The notes beneath the pieces are model-generated. The model ran no database searches. It was not told the DNA's origin and saw nothing but the letters and a program-made list of their open reading frames with translations. A DNA stretch of 5,523 bases from an uncultured Rhodanobacteraceae bacterium (GTDB lineage Bacteria > Pseudomonadota > Gammaproteobacteria > Xanthomonadales > Rhodanobacteraceae), in assembly GCA_937902695.1 (NCBI GenBank), contig CALFNI010000396.1:1-5523 (forward strand), written 5' to 3'. Position numbers and translations under genes: made by a program. Positions 1 through 5,352 of this stretch are shown piece by piece (the first letter of the stretch is position 1; the number at the start of each line of letters is the position of its first letter).

Positions 1-1
1 G

Positions 2-340
2 TCGCAGCAAGGCGGCGTGCTGATGGTCGTGCTGGCCGCATCCAGCCGCGTGCTGTCGTGGTGCTTCCTCAACACGATGTTCGCGCTGCACTACGCGCAC
101 GAGTACTACATGTCATGCAAGGACAAGACGCGGGCCTTCGCGTTTCCGGGCGAGGACGATCCGGACTACTGGGACTTCATGTACTTCGCGTTCGTTCTCG
201 GCATGACGTTCCAGGTGTCCGACGTGCAGATCCAGCGCCACAGCGCGCGACGCGTCGCGCTTGCGCACGGCATCGTCGCGTTCTTCTTCGACGTGTTCAT
301 CCTCGCGCTCAGCGTCAACGTCGTCGCCGGCAAGGTCTGA
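2..340 (+). CDS. DUF1345 family integral membrane protein (C-terminal part)
   Basis: The reading frame is open from the window edge, so the N-terminus lies outside; about 112 residues are visible and end at a TGA. It resembles the C-terminal half of DUF1345 predicted inner-membrane proteins. The segment starting VLMVVLAASS runs into SWCFLNTMFALHYAHEYY, then a soluble stretch with an acidic PGEDDPDYWDF motif, then a hydrophobic FMYFAFVLGMTFQVSD segment, a basic QRHSARR loop and a final helix (FFFDVFILALSVNVV). That gives about three membrane segments. An internal GTG at position 17 could be read as a start, but the protein similarity continues upstream of it, so the gene is cut by the window rather than short. 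The family has no established biochemical function. The gene converges on the phzF-like gene with only 6 nt between stop codons, which leaves no room for a separate terminator. Confidence 0.85.
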   Translation, partial: SQQGGVLMVVLAASSRVLSWCFLNTMFALHYAHEYYMSCKDKTRAFAFPGEDDPDYWDFMYFAFVLGMTFQVSDVQIQRHSARRVALAHGIVAFFFDVFILALSVNVVAGKV

Positions 341-346
341 GCGGCT

Positions 347-1219
347 TCACCAGTAGACGTCGCCGCTGACGATCGTGCGCGTGCGGCCGCCGACCCAGAT
401 GCGATCGCGCTCGATGCGGATCAGGATCGACGCGTCGTGGCCGATTTCGCGGCCCTGGCTCACGCGATAGCCGCGGGCCAGCGCGCCGCCGGGCTCGGCG
501 TGCGCGATCCAGGCCGCGACGAGGCCGTTCGCGGCACCCGATGCCGGGTCTTCGACGATGCCGACGCCCGCGGGCAACGCGCGCACGACGAGCTCGTAGT
601 CGGGCGATCGGCTGCGCGCGAACGCGCAGACGCCGAGGCTGTCGGTGGCGGCGGCCAGTCTGCCGATCGCCGCGTGGTCGGGCTTCCAGCCGCGAAGGTC
701 GGCTTCGCCGGCAAACTCGACGATCCACCAGCGCCGGCCGCCCTCGACGAAGGCCGGCGGCAGCGTGCCGCGCGTCGACCCGGCGAGCGCGGCGTCGAGC
801 AGCGGCTCGTCGAGCGGGTCCTCGCGCAGCACGCGCGCGGCCGGTGCCTGCAGGAAGAGATTGCGCGCATCGCCCTCGCTCTCGACCCGGATCGGCAGCA
901 GCCCCGCGCCGCACTCCTGGACAAGGCGGCCGTCGACGGGCCGGGCGATGCCGCAATCGAGCACCGCGTGCGCGCTGCCGATCGTCGGATGTCCCGCGAA
1001 CGGAATCTCGCGGGCCGGCGTGAAGATGCGAAGGCGATAGCCCGCATCCGGCGTCGTCGGCGGCAGCACGAACGTCGTCTCGACGAGGCCGGTCCACGCG
1101 GCGAACGATTGCATCGCCGCGTCGCTCCACGCGGCGGCGTCGACGACGACGCCGAGCGGGTTGCCGCCGCCGGTGCGCGCGGAAAAGACATCGAGCTGGA
1201 GATATCGCGACGAGTACAT
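347..1219 (-). CDS. PhzF family isomerase/epimerase
   Basis: This 290-residue protein has the usual length and hallmarks of the PhzF / diaminopimelate-epimerase-fold family. Visible motifs are the N-terminal YLQLDVFS strand, GGGNPLGVV (residues 17-25), the glutamate E47 in the VETTFVLPP segment that corresponds to the PhzF catalytic Glu, the GHPTIGSAH loop (76-84) and the second-domain EDPASGAAN loop (223-231). Family members are cytosolic cofactor-free isomerases. Only a few make phenazines, and most, like this one outside any phenazine cluster, have unknown substrates. No phz or other biosynthetic partner is adjacent, so a phenazine role is not supported. The start is the ATG just before YSSRYLQLDVF, where the family fold begins. 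No Shine-Dalgarno sequence is visible upstream of it. The gene is divergent from the flavin reductase and convergent with the DUF1345 gene. Long open frames on the opposite strand here are GC-rich shadows. Confidence 0.95.
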   Translation of the reverse strand: MYSSRYLQLDVFSARTGGGNPLGVVVDAAAWSDAAMQSFAAWTGLVETTFVLPPTTPDAGYRLRIFTPAREIPFAGHPTIGSAHAVLDCGIARPVDGRLVQECGAGLLPIRVESEGDARNLFLQAPAARVLREDPLDEPLLDAALAGSTRGTLPPAFVEGGRRWWIVEFAGEADLRGWKPDHAAIGRLAAATDSLGVCAFARSRSPDYELVVRALPAGVGIVEDPASGAANGLVAAWIAHAEPGGALARGYRVSQGREIGHDASILIRIERDRIWVGGRTRTIVSGDVYW

Positions 1220-1334
1220 GTCTCGAGTGCGTAGAGGAGGCGCCTTCGCGGAAATCGGCTCCCGGAAGCGGATTCAAGCGCGGCTCATGTGCGCGGGCAT
1301 TATGCTGCAGGATCGAGTCACAGAGGACCTCGCC
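1220..1334. promoter_or_regulatory. Divergent intergenic region between phzF-like gene and flavin reductase gene
   Basis: This 115-bp gap separates two divergently transcribed genes, so it probably carries both promoters (inference from layout). On the + strand a TATGCT at 1301-1306 resembles a -10 hexamer (4 of 6), but no good -35 sits 16-18 nt upstream. An AGAGGA at 1322-1327 is a plausible ribosome binding site 7 nt before the reductase ATG at 1335. I found no convincing -10/-35 pair on the - strand, although TTGAAT (complement of 1272-1277) resembles a -35. No clear operator palindrome was seen. Confidence 0.35.
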
Positions 1335-1901
1335 ATGACGGCACAACGCGACATCGCGGTTCTGGTCGGCAGCCTGCGCAAAGAGTCGCTGAACCGGAAG
1401 ACCGCGAAAACGCTGATCGAGCTCGCGCCCGAGCGCCTGCGGCTCGAGATCGTCGAGATCGGTGCGCTTGCGCTCTACAACGACGATCTCGAATCGGATC
1501 CGCCGCGCGAGTGGACGGCGTTTCGCGAACGCCTCCGGCACGCCGAGGGTGTGGTGTTCGTCACGCCCGAATACAACCGCGGCGTGCCCGGCGTCCTCAA
1601 GAACGCGATCGACGTGGCGTCCCGCCCGCACGGCGGCAACCGGTTCGACGGCAAGCCCGGCGCTGTGATCAGCGTCTCGCCGGGCGCGATCGGCGGCTTC
1701 GGCGCGAATCATCATCTGCGGCAATCGCTCGTGTTCCTCAACGTGCCCGTGCTGCAGCAGCCCGAGGCGTATGTCGGCGGCGCCGGCAAGATGTTCGACG
1801 CGTCGGGGACGATGACGAGCGCGTCGACGCGCGAGTTCCTCGGCAAGGTCATCGAGGCGTATGCGGCGTGGGTCGACAAGATAGCGCCGGCGAAGGCATG
1901 A
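1335..1901 (+). CDS. NAD(P)H-dependent FMN reductase, ChrR/YieF-like
   Basis: This 188-residue flavodoxin-fold protein matches the NADPH-dependent FMN reductase family and has about the length of E. coli YieF/ChrR. The FMN-phosphate loop is G12-S13-L14-R15 with S18 and N20 following. The family signature T77-P78-E79-Y80-N81 is followed by VPGVLKNAID, which contacts the flavin ring, and a later SPGAIGGFGA segment covers the distal flavin loop. Relatives transfer electrons from NAD(P)H through FMN to quinones, chromate or azo compounds, giving quinone and metal-oxyanion protection in the cytosol; the true substrate here is unknown. In-frame ATGs also exist at 1287 and 1302. The start at 1335 is chosen because AGAGGA at 1322-1327 is well spaced from it and the family N-terminus (MTAQRDIAVLVGS) begins there. 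Its stop overlaps the start of the next gene (ATGA), implying translational coupling. Confidence 0.95.
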   Translation: MTAQRDIAVLVGSLRKESLNRKTAKTLIELAPERLRLEIVEIGALALYNDDLESDPPREWTAFRERLRHAEGVVFVTPEYNRGVPGVLKNAIDVASRPHGGNRFDGKPGAVISVSPGAIGGFGANHHLRQSLVFLNVPVLQQPEAYVGGAGKMFDASGTMTSASTREFLGKVIEAYAAWVDKIAPAKA

Positions 1902-2179
1902 AACCGGTCGTCACGCACGACGCTGCGAAACGGCGCTTCGAGGCCATCGTCGACGGCGAGCGCTGCACGCTCGATTACGAGCTCTCAGGCGGCATCATGA
2001 CGATCACGCACACGCGCGTACCCGACGCGGTGGCCGGCCGCTGCAACGCGGCCGCACGGATGGAGGGTGGGCTTGCGCACGCGCGCGCAAACGGCTGGCG
2101 GGTCGTGCCGCGGTGCTCGTACGCCGCGCAGTACCTGCGCCGGCATCCCGAGTGGAGCGACGTCGTCGCGGACGCGTGA
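1898..2179 (+). CDS. Small GNAT-like N-acetyltransferase (YjdJ/COG2388 type), atypical acetyl-CoA loop
   Basis: This 93-residue single-domain protein resembles the short YjdJ/COG2388 branch of GNAT acetyltransferases, which are about 90-100 residues. Shared segments are RRFEAIVDGERCTLDYEL, the strand MTITHTRVPDAVAGR, and the C-terminal signature VVPRCSYAAQYLRRHPEW (residues 69-86), which in the family contains the conserved Cys and the YxxRHPE-like end. The acetyl-CoA loop, normally RGRG(I/V)A followed by a hydrophobic helix, reads A46-G47-R48-C49-N50 and then AAARMEGGL. One loop glycine and the expected helix residues therefore appear replaced, with no change of length or frame. The protein may bind acetyl-CoA poorly or be recently damaged, but I cannot tell which. 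Its ATG overlaps the reductase stop by 4 nt, so it is probably translated from the same message. Substrates of this branch are largely unknown. Confidence 0.85.
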   Translation: MKPVVTHDAAKRRFEAIVDGERCTLDYELSGGIMTITHTRVPDAVAGRCNAAARMEGGLAHARANGWRVVPRCSYAAQYLRRHPEWSDVVADA

Positions 2180-2193
2180 TCGTCCGAGCAGGC

Positions 2194-2223
2194 TTGTCGC
2201 GGCGTAGCGCCGCACCGTATCGT
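2194..2223 (+). promoter_or_regulatory. Possible sigma70-like promoter for the rhomboid gene
   Basis: In the 73-bp gap before the rhomboid gene, TTGTCG (2194-2199) and TATCGT (2218-2223) each match the sigma70 -35 and -10 consensus at 4 of 6 positions, with an 18-nt spacer. The spacer contains a short GCGGCG-tag-CGCCGC inverted repeat (2199-2213), which is too short and lacks a T run to be a terminator. This is a weak pattern match only. Confidence 0.25.
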
Positions 2224-2252
2224 GGCACGCATCGTCCAGGACCGGAGCCGTG

Positions 2253-2873
2253 ATGCTCGCCGCGCCAGTAAACCTCGCGATCATCGCGATCACCTGCCTG
2301 ATCTCGTTCGCCGCGTTCTCGAATCCGCGGCTGATCGAGCGCTTCGTGCTCTGGCCGCCGGCGATCCGGCGCCAGCGTCAGTACGACAGGCTCCTGACAT
2401 GCGGTTTCGTGCACGCCGATTTCGGCCATCTCTTCTTCAACATGTTCACGCTGTTCTCGTTCGGCGCGGCGATGGAGCAGGCGTTCAGGCCCTACATCGG
2501 GTCGACGGGATACGCGCTGTTCTACGCGGCCGGCATCGTGCTGTCGGCGCTGCCGAGCTACTGGCGCCATCGGAACGACGCGAATTACCGCAGTCTCGGC
2601 GCATCGGGCGCGGTCTCGGCCGTGCTGTTCGCCTATATTCTGATCAAGCCGTGGTCGATGATCCTCGTGTTCGCGTTTCCGGTGCCGGCGATCGTGTTCG
2701 CGCTGCTCTATCTCGGCTACACCATCTACATGGACCGGCGCCAGACCGATCGCGTCAACCACAGCGCGCATCTGTGGGGCGCGGTCTACGGCATCGTGTT
2801 CACGATCGCGCTCGAACCGCGCGTCGTTTTGCATTTTCTCGATCAGCTCGCGCATCCGCGGTTCGGCTATTGA
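2253..2873 (+). CDS. Rhomboid family intramembrane serine protease
   Basis: This 206-residue polytopic inner-membrane protein has the minimal bacterial rhomboid length. The diagnostic residues are present: H54 and the H59-L-F-F-N63 motif in the second membrane helix (oxyanion side), the catalytic serine S118 in G116-A-S-G119 at the top of a helix, and the catalytic histidine H173 in N169-H-S-A-H-L-W-G. About six hydrophobic helices are visible, roughly at 6-22, 58-77, 87-103, 116-131, 136-157 and 174-190. Rhomboids cut substrates within or next to their transmembrane segment; the substrate here cannot be deduced. A GTG lies directly before the ATG. I chose the ATG at 2253 because GGAG at 2244-2247 is 5 nt upstream. 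The gene is followed 16 nt later by an exported DUF4440 protein, a plausible co-transcribed partner. Confidence 0.93.
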   Translation: MLAAPVNLAIIAITCLISFAAFSNPRLIERFVLWPPAIRRQRQYDRLLTCGFVHADFGHLFFNMFTLFSFGAAMEQAFRPYIGSTGYALFYAAGIVLSALPSYWRHRNDANYRSLGASGAVSAVLFAYILIKPWSMILVFAFPVPAIVFALLYLGYTIYMDRRQTDRVNHSAHLWGAVYGIVFTIALEPRVVLHFLDQLAHPRFGY

Positions 2874-2889
2874 AATCATCGGAGTACGC

Positions 2890-3321
2890 ATGAAGCTCGC
2901 CTGCATTCTGCTCGCTGCGCTCGTCGCGCAGAACGCCATCGGCGCGCCGGCCGACGACGAGCGCGAGATCCGCAACGTGGAGGCCGCCCTCTGCGATGCG
3001 CTGCGCAGCGGCGACGCCGCGGCGCTCGCGCGTCTAGCCGCCGCCACCTCCCCGCTGCCGAACTCGAAGAGCGAAATCACGACGCGCGCCGACGACATCG
3101 CCGATGCGAAGAAGGGCGTGCGCTACGACGAGTTCCGCAACCACGATCAGAGCGTCCGGCTCTATGGCGATGCTGCGATCGTGCTCGGCATCACGACGGT
3201 CAAGGGCAGCGCCGGCGGCAAGCCGTTCGCGGCGGATTTCAGGTTCACCGATACCTATGTCCGTCGCGCGGACGGCTGGAAGATCGCGGCGAGCCACGCG
3301 ACGCGCATCGAGAAGAAGTGA
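2890..3321 (+). CDS. Exported DUF4440 / SnoaL-like (NTF2-fold) protein
   Basis: This 143-residue protein begins with a Sec signal peptide: K2, a hydrophobic core LACILLAALVAQNAIGA and a probable signal-peptidase I site after A19 (AIGA-PA). The mature part looks like DUF4440, a cone-shaped alpha+beta fold of the NTF2/SnoaL superfamily. It has an N-terminal helix (EREIRNVEAALCDALRSGDAAALARL), a TTRADDIADAKKG helix (64-76), and strands ending in SVRLYGDAAIVLGITTVKG, FRFTDTYVRRADGWKIAASHATRI (117-140). Family members often bind or transform small ligands, but most, including this one, have no known substrate. Residues 50-57 read AAATSPLP, where relatives usually have an acidic/aromatic ADDFTLT-like stretch lining the pocket (from memory of the family). 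GGAG at 2881-2884 lies 5 nt before the ATG. The rhomboid stop is 16 nt upstream, suggesting one transcript. Confidence 0.86.
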   Translation: MKLACILLAALVAQNAIGAPADDEREIRNVEAALCDALRSGDAAALARLAAATSPLPNSKSEITTRADDIADAKKGVRYDEFRNHDQSVRLYGDAAIVLGITTVKGSAGGKPFAADFRFTDTYVRRADGWKIAASHATRIEKK

Positions 3322-3355
3322 TCCATACTGCACCGACGACACGCGGAGCGAGCAC

Positions 3356-3703
3356 ATGGCGTACAAGGGCAGCTGTCATTGCGGCAGGACGACGTACGAT
3401 GTCGAGGGCGAAATCGATCAGGTCATCGAATGCAACTGCTCGATCTGCTCGAAGAAGGGCTACCTACTCTGGTTCGTGCCGCGGACGAGCGTCGCGATGC
3501 ATGCGCCGGTCGAGGATCTTTCGACCTACACGTTCAACAAGCACCGCATCGCGCACACGTTCTGCCCGACCTGCGGCGCCGCGCCGTTCGGCATGGGCAC
3601 GGACCGCCAGGGCAACCCGATCGCGGCGATCAACGTGCGCTGCCTCGAAGGCGTCGATCTCGACGCGCTGAAGCGGGTCCCCTACGACGGGCGCAGCGCC
3701 TGA
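3356..3703 (+). CDS. GFA family (CENP-V/glutathione-dependent formaldehyde-activating type) zinc protein
   Basis: This 115-residue protein has the full GFA/CENP-V zinc-binding pattern. It contains S6-C7-H8-C9-G10, then E25-C26-N27-C28-S29-I30-C31 with SKKG, and later F69-C70-P71-T72-C73-G74. These Cys clusters normally hold two zinc ions. The conserved tail INVRCLEGVDLD is also present. The namesake Gfa was proposed to speed S-hydroxymethylglutathione formation, but most members have no proven substrate, and that role should not be assumed here. No formaldehyde or glutathione pathway gene is adjacent. No signal peptide is present, so it is cytosolic. The ATG at 3356 is supported by GGAG at 3345-3348, 7 nt away, and by the MAYKGSCHCG beginning typical of the family. 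The aminopeptidase gene follows almost immediately. Confidence 0.93.
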   Translation: MAYKGSCHCGRTTYDVEGEIDQVIECNCSICSKKGYLLWFVPRTSVAMHAPVEDLSTYTFNKHRIAHTFCPTCGAAPFGMGTDRQGNPIAAINVRCLEGVDLDALKRVPYDGRSA

Positions 3704-3708
3704 TCCGA

Positions 3709-4770
3709 TTGCGGTTCATGGTCGGCGCCGCGGTGCTGACGCTGCTCGCGCCGCTGGCGGGCTGCAGCACGCTCGGCTACTACGGGCACCTCGCGCACGG
3801 GGAGGCCTCGCTGCTCGTCCACCGCAAGCCAATCGACGAGGTCGTCGCGGATGCCGATACCGATGCCGGTCTGCGCAAGCGCCTCGAAGAGGCGCAGGCC
3901 GCGCGTCGCTTCGCGTCCGATCGTCTCGGTCTTCCGCGCAACAAGAGCTATACGAGTTACGTCGACCTCGGCCGTCCGTACGCGACCTGGAACGTGTTCG
4001 CGACGCCCGAGTTCTCGGTCGATCCGCTCACGCACTGCTTCCCGTTCGCCGGCTGCGTCGCCTACGTCGGGTTCTTCGACAAGGCGCGCGCCGAGCGCGA
4101 GCGGGAAGATCTCGCAAGGCAGGGCAACGACACCGCGATCGAAGGCTCGGCCGCGTACTCGACGCTCGGCTGGTTTTCCGATCCGATCCTCAGCAGCATG
4201 CTGCGCTGGAACGATGACGAGCTCGACGGCGTGATCTTCCACGAGCTTGCGCACCAGCGGGTTTACGTCGCGGACGACACCGCGTTCAACGAGTCGTTCG
4301 CGACCTTCGTGCAGCGCGAGGGCCTCAAGCAATGGCGCGAGTCGCGCGGCCTGCCGGCGGCCGGGGACGACAGCGACGCGCGCGACGACGCGTTCACGGC
4401 GCTGGTGCTCGATCTCCGCGAGCGCCTGCGGCGGCTTTATGCGCGCGGGCTCGACACGTCCGCGATGCGCGCGGCCAAGGCCGGCGAGATCGACGCGTTT
4501 CGTGAACGCTTCAGGCGCCTTCGGTCCACCGAATGGAAGAATGACGCGGCCTACGACGCCTGGATGAACGCGCCGATCAACAATGCGCGGCTGGTTCCGT
4601 TCGGGCTCTACGATCGCTGGGTGCCGGCGTTCCAGCGGCTGTTCGTACAGGCAGGCGGCGACTGGGCGGTGTTTTACGGGTATGTGCGCGCTCTTGCGCG
4701 CCTGCCCGGGAAGGCGCGCGAACGTCGCCTCGACGCATGGCTCGCCGCGCCCACGCCGACTGCCCGCTAA
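3709..4770 (+). CDS. Putative lipoprotein zinc aminopeptidase (COG4324-like, HExxH)
   Basis: This protein of about 353 residues resembles the predicted aminopeptidase family COG4324 (Pfam Aminopep). A lipoprotein signal ends in the lipobox L16-A-G-C19, with Ser at +2, consistent with outer-membrane sorting. Conserved blocks are CSTLGYYGHLAHGEASLL, the NVFATPEFSVDPLTHCFPFAGCVAYVGFF region, the zinc site H178-E179-L180-A181-H182 in GVIFHELAHQRVYV, and N194-E195-S-F-A, whose glutamate is a likely third metal ligand. A basic/aromatic C-terminal region includes NNARLVPFGLYD. It probably acts in the periplasm on peptides; substrate and activity are unproven. The start is uncertain. ATG at 3718 gives a signal peptide with no positive charge, whereas the in-frame TTG at 3709 adds an Arg, and neither has a clear ribosome binding site. 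With the TTG, the gap to the GFA stop is 5 nt, favouring coupled translation. Confidence 0.9.
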   Translation: MRFMVGAAVLTLLAPLAGCSTLGYYGHLAHGEASLLVHRKPIDEVVADADTDAGLRKRLEEAQAARRFASDRLGLPRNKSYTSYVDLGRPYATWNVFATPEFSVDPLTHCFPFAGCVAYVGFFDKARAEREREDLARQGNDTAIEGSAAYSTLGWFSDPILSSMLRWNDDELDGVIFHELAHQRVYVADDTAFNESFATFVQREGLKQWRESRGLPAAGDDSDARDDAFTALVLDLRERLRRLYARGLDTSAMRAAKAGEIDAFRERFRRLRSTEWKNDAAYDAWMNAPINNARLVPFGLYDRWVPAFQRLFVQAGGDWAVFYGYVRALARLPGKARERRLDAWLAAPTPTAR

Positions 4771-4865
4771 ACGTAAAACAATGTGCAGGCGCCGGAAGGG
4801 CTCAGCGCGTATTCACCGGCTCGGCGTAGCTTGAATTCCGCAAGCCTTTGCCCAACAGTGTCGTC
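4771..4865. other. Short intergenic region before the Gly/His-rich lipoprotein
   Basis: These 95 bp contain a locally AT-richer start (CGTAAAACAATG) and a TTGAATTCCG segment at 4831-4840. I could not find a convincing -35/-10 pair, a rho-independent terminator for the aminopeptidase gene, or a good Shine-Dalgarno sequence before the ATG at 4866. The gap is longer than others in the + strand run, so a separate promoter for the downstream lipoprotein is plausible but unseen. Confidence 0.4.
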
Positions 4866-5285
4866 ATGAAAAACGTGCTCAGAACTGGTCTCGTCGCTGG
4901 TCTCCTGCTGCTGGCCGGCTGCTATTACGATCCCGCCTACGTGCGCTCGGATGGCTCCTACGGCTACGGCGATGCGTATTACGGAACCGACGACGGCTAC
5001 TACGGCGGCGCGGACTACGGCGGCTACTACTCGTCCGGCTATTACGGGCCGGGCTACTACAACCCGTATTTCTGGGGTCCGTCGTTCGGGCTCGGCATCT
5101 ATTACGGCGGATACGGCCATTACCACGACCACGGCCACTGGGGCGGTGGCGGCCATCATGGCGGCTGGGGCGGTCATGGCGGCGACTGGGGTGGCCACGG
5201 TGGCAGTCATGGCGGCCACGGCGGCAGTCACGGCGGCAACTGGAGCCGTGGCGCCGGCGGCAACCACGGCACGCACACGCGCTGA
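4866..5285 (+). CDS. Small Gly/Tyr/His-rich lipoprotein, function unknown
   Basis: This 139-residue protein starts with a classic lipoprotein signal: K2, R6, a hydrophobic stretch and the lipobox L16-A-G-C19. Tyr at +2 means no inner-membrane retention Asp, so it is probably anchored in the outer membrane. The mature part has two low-complexity zones. The first (about 20-90) is rich in GYY, GGYY and YYGPGYYNPYF units. The second (about 90-139) is rich in Gly, His and Trp, with GGHHGGWGGHGG and a duplicated GHGGSHG unit. No enzyme domain is recognisable. Similar tyrosine/glycine-rich lipoproteins are common in GC-rich proteobacteria and remain uncharacterised; the histidines could bind metals, but that is speculation. 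The ATG at 4866 is chosen because the signal peptide begins there. A TTG 18 nt upstream would only add an unlikely extension. A strong hairpin follows the stop codon. Confidence 0.85.
   Translation: MKNVLRTGLVAGLLLLAGCYYDPAYVRSDGSYGYGDAYYGTDDGYYGGADYGGYYSSGYYGPGYYNPYFWGPSFGLGIYYGGYGHYHDHGHWGGGGHHGGWGGHGGDWGGHGGSHGGHGGSHGGNWSRGAGGNHGTHTR
5193..5234 (+). repeat. Two in-frame 21-bp tandem units encoding GHGGSHG
   Basis: Positions 5193-5213 and 5214-5234 are adjacent 21-bp copies encoding the same seven residues. They differ only at two third-codon positions (ggt/ggc and cat/cac), consistent with an older in-frame duplication. Looser GGHGGDW/GGW variants lie just upstream, so the Gly/His tail probably grew by repeat expansion. 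Confidence 0.8.
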
Positions 5286-5308
5286 TCCGGCGCTGATCTG
5301 ATCGACGT

Positions 5309-5341
5309 CCGCCCGCGGCGATCCCGCGGGCGGCTTCGTTT
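5309..5341 (+). terminator. Rho-independent terminator after the Gly/His-rich lipoprotein
   Basis: CCGCCCGCGG (5309-5318) and CCGCGGGCGG (5324-5333) form a perfect 10-bp all-GC stem around the 5-nt loop CGATC. An imperfect T tract, CTTCGTTT (5334-5341), follows on the + strand. It lies 23 nt after the lipoprotein stop and 11 nt from the stop of the convergent EF-hand gene. On the - strand the same stem has no T run after it, so it should act mainly for + strand transcription, though the stem may also help block the opposite transcript. Confidence 0.82.
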
Positions 5342-5352
5342 GTGGAGCCTGC

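Noticed and set aside
347..1219. Phenazine biosynthesis role for the PhzF-like gene
   Set aside because: No other phenazine gene is present, and most PhzF-family members are unrelated to phenazines.
1233..1240. Strong Shine-Dalgarno-like AGAGGAGG on the + strand just upstream of the phzF-like start
   Set aside because: No ATG, GTG or TTG lies at a suitable distance downstream on the + strand, and it is on the wrong strand to serve the phzF-like gene.
315..1724. Long open frame on the - strand (469 codons) spanning the phzF-like and reductase genes
   Set aside because: Its product is Arg/Ala-rich with no domain, and it crosses two well-supported genes in other frames. High GC makes such shadow frames common.
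2199..2213. GCGGCG-tag-CGCCGC inverted repeat as a terminator or operator
   Set aside because: Only a 6-bp stem, no T run after it, and such GC palindromes are expected by chance in this composition.
2004..3098. Long open frame on the - strand opposite the GNAT, rhomboid and DUF4440 genes
   Set aside because: Arg-rich low-information product antisense to three recognisable genes; a GC-rich shadow.
3682..4332. 216-codon - strand frame opposite the aminopeptidase
   Set aside because: No recognisable family, and the + strand protein has clear lipobox and HExxH motifs.
5283..5303. Three TGATC copies near the lipoprotein stop
   Set aside because: Too short and irregularly spaced to be a meaningful repeat or protein-binding array.
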